Positions 57,538 to 64,000 of a stretch of 64,000 bases of DNA are shown here, piece after piece. Position 1 is the stretch's first letter. Each line of letters begins with the position of its first letter. Both the position numbers and the translations under genes were made by a program. The notes beneath the pieces are model-generated. The model saw only the letters and a program-made list of their open reading frames with translations. It searched no databases and was not told the DNA's origin. The stretch is from Mimachlamys varia (taxonomy: Eukaryota; Mollusca; Bivalvia; Pectinida; Pectinidae). Location of the stretch: the NCBI GenBank assembly GCA_947623455.1, contig OX392545.1, positions 20,496,001 through 20,560,000 on the forward strand. The letters run 5' to 3'.

Positions 57538-57605
57538 TGGCCTTTTGCTGTCATTGGATGGCGGTCTTCCTCTAAATAAAGACATCCAATGACAGCAAAA
57601 GGCCA
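57538..57605. repeat. perfect 23-bp inverted repeat, 22-nt loop
   Basis: 57538-57560 (TGGCCTTTTGCTGTCATTGG..) and 57583-57605 are exact reverse complements separated by 22 nt. This would be a stable RNA or DNA hairpin of miRNA-precursor size. No terminal repeat or flanking duplication seen. Confidence 0.85.
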
Positions 57606-57739
57606 GTGCGTGAGGTGACGTCAAACTCATTGATTTGTACAAAGTGGCAGGCTAGCTGACGAAAACTTTGAAACTTGGAAATTTTGCGTGTTTTTGGAGG
57701 AAATAGAGATTATTTCTGCGGAAGGAGGACACATATACA

Positions 57740-57975
57740 TTTGACATGCATTTGGGACATTTGTCAAATTAGAAATGTCTGTTAGACAATAATGCCCGCC
57801 CCGATATGAAATTAGTTCATGCTTATTACGTATGCGAAGTTTGATGACAATCGGATCGGTAATTTAAATAAGTTGGTTACATTACCATAGGGCTGGGCGG
57901 GCGGGGACGCGACACAACGGGACGGGACGGAAATTGGTAACACTATATGCCCCCTTTCCATGGCGGGGGCATAGT
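57740..57975. repeat. bivalve-type 'TATATGCCCCC' interspersed repeat fragment
   Basis: Ends AACACTATATGCCCCCTTTC then CATGGCGGGGGCATA, preceded by GGGCTGGGCGGGCGGGGACG. From memory the TATGCCCCC..GGGGGCATA end is widespread in bivalve genomes. Left limit uncertain. Confidence 0.45.
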
Positions 57976-58084
57976 AAAAATTATCCATCTTTCCAACGGT
58001 ACCAAACGTTTGTTTGTACCTAAACTAGAAATGTGAGTTTTTATGCATTAAAGGTAGGTGGGTTGACCTGGAAAGCTTTCCACC

Positions 58085-58230
58085 CTTTAGTCTTTATGAC
58101 CATTGAGTAGGGCATTTTATCGAAAAATTATATAAACCCCAACAAGTGTAAAATTACTCTCAACACCTTAGTTAAGGTACAAAACAAGCTGTAACCAATT
58201 CTCAGGTCCCTGTGACTATCATTATGAACA
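58085..58230. repeat. half copy of the foldback at 51385
   Basis: TTTATGACCATTGAGTAGGG, CATTTTATCGAAAAATTATA, AACAAGTGTAAAATTACT and GCTGTAACCAATTCTCAGG match the right half of 51385-51595. Confidence 0.6.
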
Positions 58231-58960
58231 AATTGTTGTATTATATCGATACTGTTACAGTGTAATTGAATCGTACATTGTATTATGTAGTTTAGGTACT
58301 GTACATCAAGGGGATATTGAAAACTGAATGGCCACATCACTTACCATATTTAAGGATTAAAGTTTCTTTCTGGTGGTTTTATCAGTTCAGTAGGATATCG
58401 ATAGTTGGAATGGAACTGTCCAGACCTTATATTCCCACATATAATTATTTCTTTAATCAGATATTATGATACTTACTGCGATGAAATCAAACAGTATCGT
58501 TTGGTTTCGGTAGACTGTTGAAACAGCCGCCTTATGAGGTGACGAACTCCAGCGAAATTTCAGTCAACAAGTAAACAAAAAAGTTCCAAAAGATTACATC
58601 TTTTTATTGTTATTTTTTCACATAAGTTCATATATAAACAAACCATACTGTCTTTGTTACTGTTATTGTATTTAAAAAAAAACATTAAAATGCTTCTTAT
58701 TTATTTCTTAAATAAATTAACACATACGCGGCAGGATATTGATCGAGTCTGTAAAGTAGTGACGCGGCCTCGTGTTCAAATCGTAACGGCGCCAATAGGC
58801 GCGTGATCCACTGATTTTATCGGAACATAAAGTTCAGTAGGCGTTCGTAGAAATGTATAGGCAATATACTATCAATTCCAAACAGACTGTAAATATATCA
58901 TAATAACATACAGTATTTGATTCAAATGTGTATAAAGAGGATCTTACACAAGTGTCGATG
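58231..58960. other. no recognisable feature
   Basis: AT-rich. A patch near 58740-58810 that is less AT-rich (ACGCGGCCTCGTGTTC, GGCGCCAATAGGCGCG) has no assigned role. Confidence 0.4.
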
Positions 58961-58964
58961 TAAT

Positions 58965-59095
58965 ATGGAATTTATTAAACGAGTTAGATAATTATATATG
59001 TCACGAGCCTTAGGCGAGTCACATATTATATTATTTAACGAGTTTAGTAACTTCCATATTATATTGACACGAGTGTAAGATTCTATTTATCGCAT
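58965..59095. repeat. palindromic element around 59020
   Basis: TAATATGGAATTTATTAAAC and CGAGTTAGATAATTATATAT are answered by TATATTATTTAACGAGTTTA and CTTCCATATTATATTGACAC. It contains CACGAGCCTTAGGCGAGTC. Arms imperfect. Confidence 0.6.
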
Positions 59096-59489
59096 AACTT
59101 ATATTTATGAGAAAATACACAAAAAACTCTCAAATTAATTCTCTATAAGAAAGGCAAATTACTTTTCACTACCGAACCAATCATATGACGTCATTTGTTT
59201 ATGACGTAACAATAGTGTTATTACACGTGTGTAATACCATTTTTATGACATTGCCGTATGACATGATTGAACGGGTCAGCTATGTGATAAATATAGTTTT
59301 ATGAGAGTTTATAACACATAGGTGAGGCTGGCCATTTTGCTCGCACTAACAATGTGAAAGATTTTACTTATCTATTCTTATTTATCAAACGTATTTTCCT
59401 TAAAAAGATAGTAATTTCTGATAGTTTGAATTATTTCTTGCTAGCTTCTGCTTTATATTATTTTAACACCTATATGGTCATTAAGTCGT

Positions 59490-59650
59490 GGGCGAAAGCT
59501 GGAGTTCAAGAAGAAAACCACCGGCCAACTGTCAGTACATTGCGAGTGCTCCATGTTGGTCTCGAACCCACGACCTAGGAGATAGGGGTACATGTAAGTG
59601 TGACAGAATGTCAGACACATCTAACCACTTGGCTATTGCGGTCCCATAGC
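59490..59650 (-). mobile_element. tRNA-derived SINE, reverse orientation
   Basis: On the - strand AGCCAAGTGGTTAGATG is a good A-box and GTCGTGGGTTCGAGACC a good B-box, followed by CCGGTGGTTTTCTTC, a decayed form of the central block seen at 52245. Structure fits a Ser/Leu-type tRNA head. Confidence 0.75.
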
Positions 59651-59699
59651 TTGTTTACACAAGCCAAAAAATACAACGATATTTATGCGTTAGGACCAC

Positions 59700-60775
59700 G
59701 ACGAGGAATTTAGGTTTTATGAAGGCATTCGATACTGTATCAGATACCCCCGGTAAGCGCTTAAACGTCATATTTCGTGAACATTGACTATTTTTCGAAA
59801 TCATTAAATGGGTACAATGTTTCATATCATATAGGACACAATGTGTATCAGTAAAAGGCGAAGCTTCAAAATGAACAAATGAAACTAGTGGTGTTCCTCA
59901 GGGCAGTGTTCTCGGTCCATTATTATTTGTAATATATATTAATGAATTACCAAAAACTATCAAAACAGCAGCGTTCCTATTCTCGGACGACACTAAAACT
60001 TGTTATCACAATTATAACCTACAGGAATATCTGGACCAGCTACAAACCTGGTCAGATACATGGCTACTGAAATTCCACCCGGACAAATGCAAAATATACT
60101 TATATTGGGATACAGATTAATGCTCTGCCGTTATATTTGTATAAAGATACCAATGAAGGTAGAATTAAAGTCGTACTGGAGAACATTAACAGAGAAAAGG
60201 ATCTTGGAGTAATTACAGATTACAAACTTAAGTTTAGTGACGACATACACAATGCAGTTAACAATGGAAACAGAATATAAGGAACAATTTGAAGAACGTA
60301 TACCTATTTAGATGCAACGACGTCTTTTCTCTTGCATAAAGAGGGTTTCTTTTTGTCGAGTTGCGAGTTGTCAGTTGAAAAATGCGAGTTGCGAGGTGAA
60401 AATGCGAGTTGCGAGTTGAAAAGTGTGAGTTGCACGTTAAAAAGTGCGAGTTTTCAACAAACTAACACATGGATTCTCTGACACATCTATAACGGACGGA
60501 TTCTTAAATATAACCAATAACAAACGAACAAGAAGTCATAATCTTCCACTTGAAAAGGTGACGAGCAAACAAAATTTGAAAAAAAAATGCTTTGAAAGAA
60601 AGAGTGGTCAATCATTGGAACTCCCTGCCAAATCATGTCGTCACATCACCAACAATAAAAACATTTAAAGCTCGGCTGGATAATTACTTGGGACAACCGG
60701 AATGCTACTACAACCATGAACTTGACAATAATGAGCTTATTCACTGTCGTTATGTCAGCCTACAGTCTGACTAAA
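59700..60775 (+). pseudogene. decayed CR1/jockey-type LINE reverse transcriptase
   Basis: 59714-59735 gives MKAFDTV (the FD.V start of the RT palm). At 59878-60120 one frame reads SGVPQGSVLGPLLFVIYINE, then FLFSDDTKTCYH and WLLKFHPDKCKI, i.e. the conserved RT motifs with the catalytic box as SDD. Frame changes and stops follow. KVVLENINREKDLGVITDYK continues at about 60165, and ERVVNHWNSLPNHVVTSPTI with KTFKARLDNYL at 60595-60690 is the C-terminal region. It encodes no working enzyme. A tandem repeat interrupts it at 60350-60452. Confidence 0.85.
60350..60452. repeat. GAGTTG tandem repeat inside the LINE
   Basis: Repeats of a TGCGAGTTGCGAGTTGAAAA type, about 5 units with drift. It sits between the RT and C-terminal parts of the decayed LINE, where no such sequence is expected, so it arose after insertion. 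Confidence 0.75.
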
Positions 60776-61216
60776 CATACGATCTGGATAAATTATGATA
60801 TTTTTATTATATTATTTATTTTCAAATTTCTTGCATTTAATGAGAAAATGAAGTTAATTCAATACTTCAAAACATTGGAGTTAATCTTGTAAAATTATAT
60901 GTTTTTTTCCCCTATGAGTTACTACTTAGTACGCATTGAATTGAATAAAACATATCATTTTTCATATCGGACCCTATATTAGGTCCTCGACCCCAATTTT
61001 GACCCAAGGGCTTTGGCCCCTTGACCTTAAGGAATAAAAGGAAGAAGGAAGGAGAACGAATTTTTAACTTTTGTTTTGCTTATAGGTTTTTCCCGCAACC
61101 GTAGAAATATACAACGGGCCGCTTATAGGTCTAAGAGACACAAATATTACTATTGAAACATGACACACAAAAACCTTCTTCTTATAATAAATTTTCAGTA
61201 ATATGTTACAATTCTA

Positions 61217-61555
61217 ATTTATTTAGGGATGAACTTGAATCTATTTTTATGTTATGGAAGTATAGCACAGAAAACGGAGTGTACTCCAAATAAACCGCGA
61301 AGCAGTTTATGATGAGAGTACACCCCTTTTTGTGTTATAACTCCATAACATAAAAATTGATTCAAGTTAATCCTTATAATTTAACCTAAATCCTGCAATA
61401 ATTCATTTTATTAATAGACTCTCTTACAAATTATTATGCTGCTGCATCAGCCAATCAAAAGCGACGTTATAAACGGCGACGTCATTTTTTACGTTATGGG
61501 CTGATAACATATTTTTAAGCTAATCAAAATGCTTTTTTCAAACAAGATAAAATTA
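61217..61555. mobile_element. palindrome-plus-tail element, second subfamily, copy 2
   Basis: The palindrome (ATTTAGGGATGAACTTGAAT against ATTCAAGTTAATCCTTATAA) and tail (CTGCTGCATCAGCCAATCAA, AAGCGACGTTATAAACGG, GCGACGTCATTTTTTACG) match 5428-5760 closely along their whole length. Confidence 0.8.
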
Positions 61556-64000
61556 TATATTTATGTTACAGATAAGTGTATGATAACTCCATGATTCAAT
61601 ATAACTGAAATATCTTGCATTATGTTTGTCTGTGCGGAGGTTAATAGGATCAGGCAAGAGCATTTCTTTTTTTAAATTTTTAATCTTAATCATAATGTAT
61701 GTTTATAAAGCAAAAGATGAAGCATAAAAACAGCAATGATAATTTGGCAATAAGAGGATATCACTACCCCCCCCCCTACCCCGTCCCCCATTATCAACAT
61801 AACACGTGTCTCGATCTTTATAGCATATGCCCCTTACAGTCCACACCTGTCCGTTGATCATTTATTGCCGATAATGGCCGTATTTATCCTCGATTCCTCA
61901 GTAACTCTCCCCCGTACTCTACGTGACATGACCGATATTCTATTATTGGTTAGATAAATACCCACAAACAATAAAAGGTAAAACACAAATACAGGTGTCA
62001 GTGATATAGCTTTAAGTATTAACATACACTCACAGGTTTTTTGTATTGTCTCGATTTTTCGCCAGACGGGATAACGGCAATTCCTGATCGTACAATTAGT
62101 CGCCATTGTTGGAAGAGTTTTTTAAACAACCAATCAGTAAAGCCGTTACAAAGAATTGTCGGGTTTGTTATTGTTGTGACGTAATACAAGTCGACCGAAG
62201 TGCAATTGACATGTCTGTATGTGGGCCGTGTCCGGAGATCGGTGTTATCACAGACACAATCGAATCGGGTTATTTTTTAAGGTGTCCGCATTATAAGGTC
62301 ATCTGTACGGCACTGTACTGGTACGGTCAGCTTTAATCATCAAACTAAAATGTTTCGGTGGAAATCTATCAACATATATACATCCCTTAACGGCACAGTA
62401 GACTTGGTAGTATATGTAGGGTTATATACATACTTAGATATAAATGGTACTACTGTTAAGTTTACCGATAAAATGAAAGAAAATCGTCTATATCATAACG
62501 TAAGCACACAATACTTGAACTGATTGAAGCAAAAATATGAAAACAGGGTCAATGGGACAATTTGCGATACGAACGTAAGTGTTATATAAAAGACTCCCCT
62601 GCACGAGTCATAGAACATTGAAAACAATATAAACTTATCGACTGATTTCAAATTTCATGTTGATGTGTCCACAATTAAGTAGCGAGCGAATGTACCCCGT
62701 CGGTGCCTCAAGGTAGATCTCGCTCGCCGATTATACGTCATCAACTGGACAATTGAACCTCATGAATATTCATTATCAATACAATAGGTATATCAAAATA
62801 GCTCAAAATGGCCGAATTTCTTGACCACCTCGTTAACATGTACATATCTGCATATTTCAGAGTTTGGTCATTTGAAGCGACATGACATAACGACAAGATC
62901 ACGGAATCGGGATATTTCAACAAATTTTACAAAAAGTCCTGTAATTTTATTTATTTCAATATCCTGGAGTGGTTTGTCAACTCTTGGTGTTATTGAGTTG
63001 TATATTTTACAACTCGTGAGGATTTTTTAATTTCAAAAACTGGATTTTGGAAGACATCCCACGGACCTGACATTATGGAAATATGTGTTTTGGAACTTCC
63101 TTTCTAACTTATGGATCCATTAAAGAAGTAGTGATGCAGAATAGCTGTGGATGAAGCACGTGCTTTTGAACCTAACCGACCAACAGATGTGATAATAGAT
63201 CTCGGATTTTCTCAATACGATTTTATAACCCAGTTTTAAAAATCGGGACCGAACATAAACTTAAACTGTTTGTGCTGAAAATGATTCGCAAGCATTATTC
63301 AGGCCAGTGCATCAACTAAATATCTACAGCTTTTAATTTGTCGGTAAGTTGTTTAAATTTGGAAGAAAATCAACACGTACAACAGAAGTTCTCAGAGTTT
63401 TCTGATCTCAATTTGTTCCAGATATCCGACAATATTAAAATGTAACTTCAATTTATACTGCAGCGCTTTGTGTAAGTATTTCACGGACAACACATTAAAT
63501 TTGTGTTTGGAATAATATTATGGAAACTCGAAAAATTAAATTATCTGGTAAAACTTATTTTGTCTGGGAAATGAAACATGATGCATACAAATAATTTTAA
63601 TTCGAACTCTTGACATACTACGAAATTGACTTCATTGTACAAAACTGAAAATATAGCATAAGTTTCAGAAGAGAGCTCTTTTATACTGGTAAATAATGAA
63701 AAGGAAATCTAAAAATAAGATTTTAAAAATATTTTTATAATTAATCTTAATTTAACATGCAGGTTTTCAAGAAATAGTTCATATAATCTTATTTATTTAT
63801 CATAAACCGAATCATGCTACACAATAATGCTACCACTTACCATTATAACTGTCAATGTCTGTTAAACCAAGAACATATATATACATTTACAAATAATTTA
63901 TAAAATTTGTATATCTAAATAACAATTCATACTATTTTTAGGATTAATTAATTTTAAAATAGAAGACATGGGTATCCAGATAATTAACGATTTTGTGGAA
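61556..64000. other. no supported gene to the end of the window
   Basis: Two short head-to-head open frames (62106-61858 on -, with one hydrophobic stretch; 62106-62336 on +, Cys-rich) share a start region but match nothing I know and lack splice or promoter support. A hairpin with GCGAGCGA / TCGCTCGC arms lies near 62682-62730. The rest is AT-rich. Confidence 0.4.
61762..61776. repeat. C tract
   Basis: Run of C near 61768 followed by TACCCCGTCCCCC. Simple sequence, prone to length variation. Confidence 0.7.

Noticed and set aside
61858..62336. Two divergent small protein genes
   Set aside because: The frames overlap at their starts, show no homology I recognise and no splice sites. Only one hydrophobic segment is visible in one of them.

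Overview
The window looks like nuclear DNA of a bivalve mollusc. It is AT-rich to the eye, split by long introns, and crowded with foldback/MITE elements, decayed LINEs, tRNA-derived SINEs and minisatellites of kinds I associate with bivalves. A pteriomorph such as a scallop is a guess. No prokaryotic features are present. All gene structures below were assembled by eye from splice sites and reading phase.

Two protein-coding genes can be supported, and they converge. On the + strand (36217-41139) six exons encode a secreted protein of about 228 residues: a signal peptide, a cysteine-rich N-terminal module I do not recognise, a Thr/Pro linker and two chitin-binding (peritrophin-A/ChtBD2-type) domains. 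On the - strand (53315-43985) six exons encode a 324-residue secreted chitin-deacetylase-like (CE4/NodB) protein. Its fold landmarks are kept, but the metal-binding and catalytic residues are replaced, so it is probably a pseudoenzyme. A chitin binder beside a dead chitin deacetylase suggests a shell-matrix, cuticle or gut-lining chitin locus; that is inference.

Layout. 1-36 kb: no convincing gene. It holds a dispersed repeat (called family A here, 13 copies in the window), a cluster of palindrome-plus-tail elements (4.9-6.2 kb), several MITEs, a 3' LINE end (12.8 kb), degenerate minisatellites (16 kb, 22 kb, 28 kb), a large foldback (32.5-33.3 kb) and copies of a hammerhead-ribozyme-bearing repeat (9.9, 24.7, 27.5, 29.6, 36.6 and 37.1 kb). 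36-53.5 kb: the two chitin-related genes. Exon 4 of the deacetylase-like gene (115 nt) lies between two long minisatellites. The upstream one is a 31-bp array that contains no AG on the sense strand. 53.5-64 kb: minisatellites, perfect hairpins, SINEs, a broken reverse transcriptase (59.7-60.8 kb) and AT-rich sequence without a recognisable gene.

Most notable points: a hammerhead-ribozyme repeat family (retrozyme-like), the degenerate deacetylase, the AG-free tandem branch-point-like array at its intron 3, a possible new Cys-rich domain, a short reading frame kept open across family A copies, and mobile palindromes whose tails are built from promoter-type motifs.
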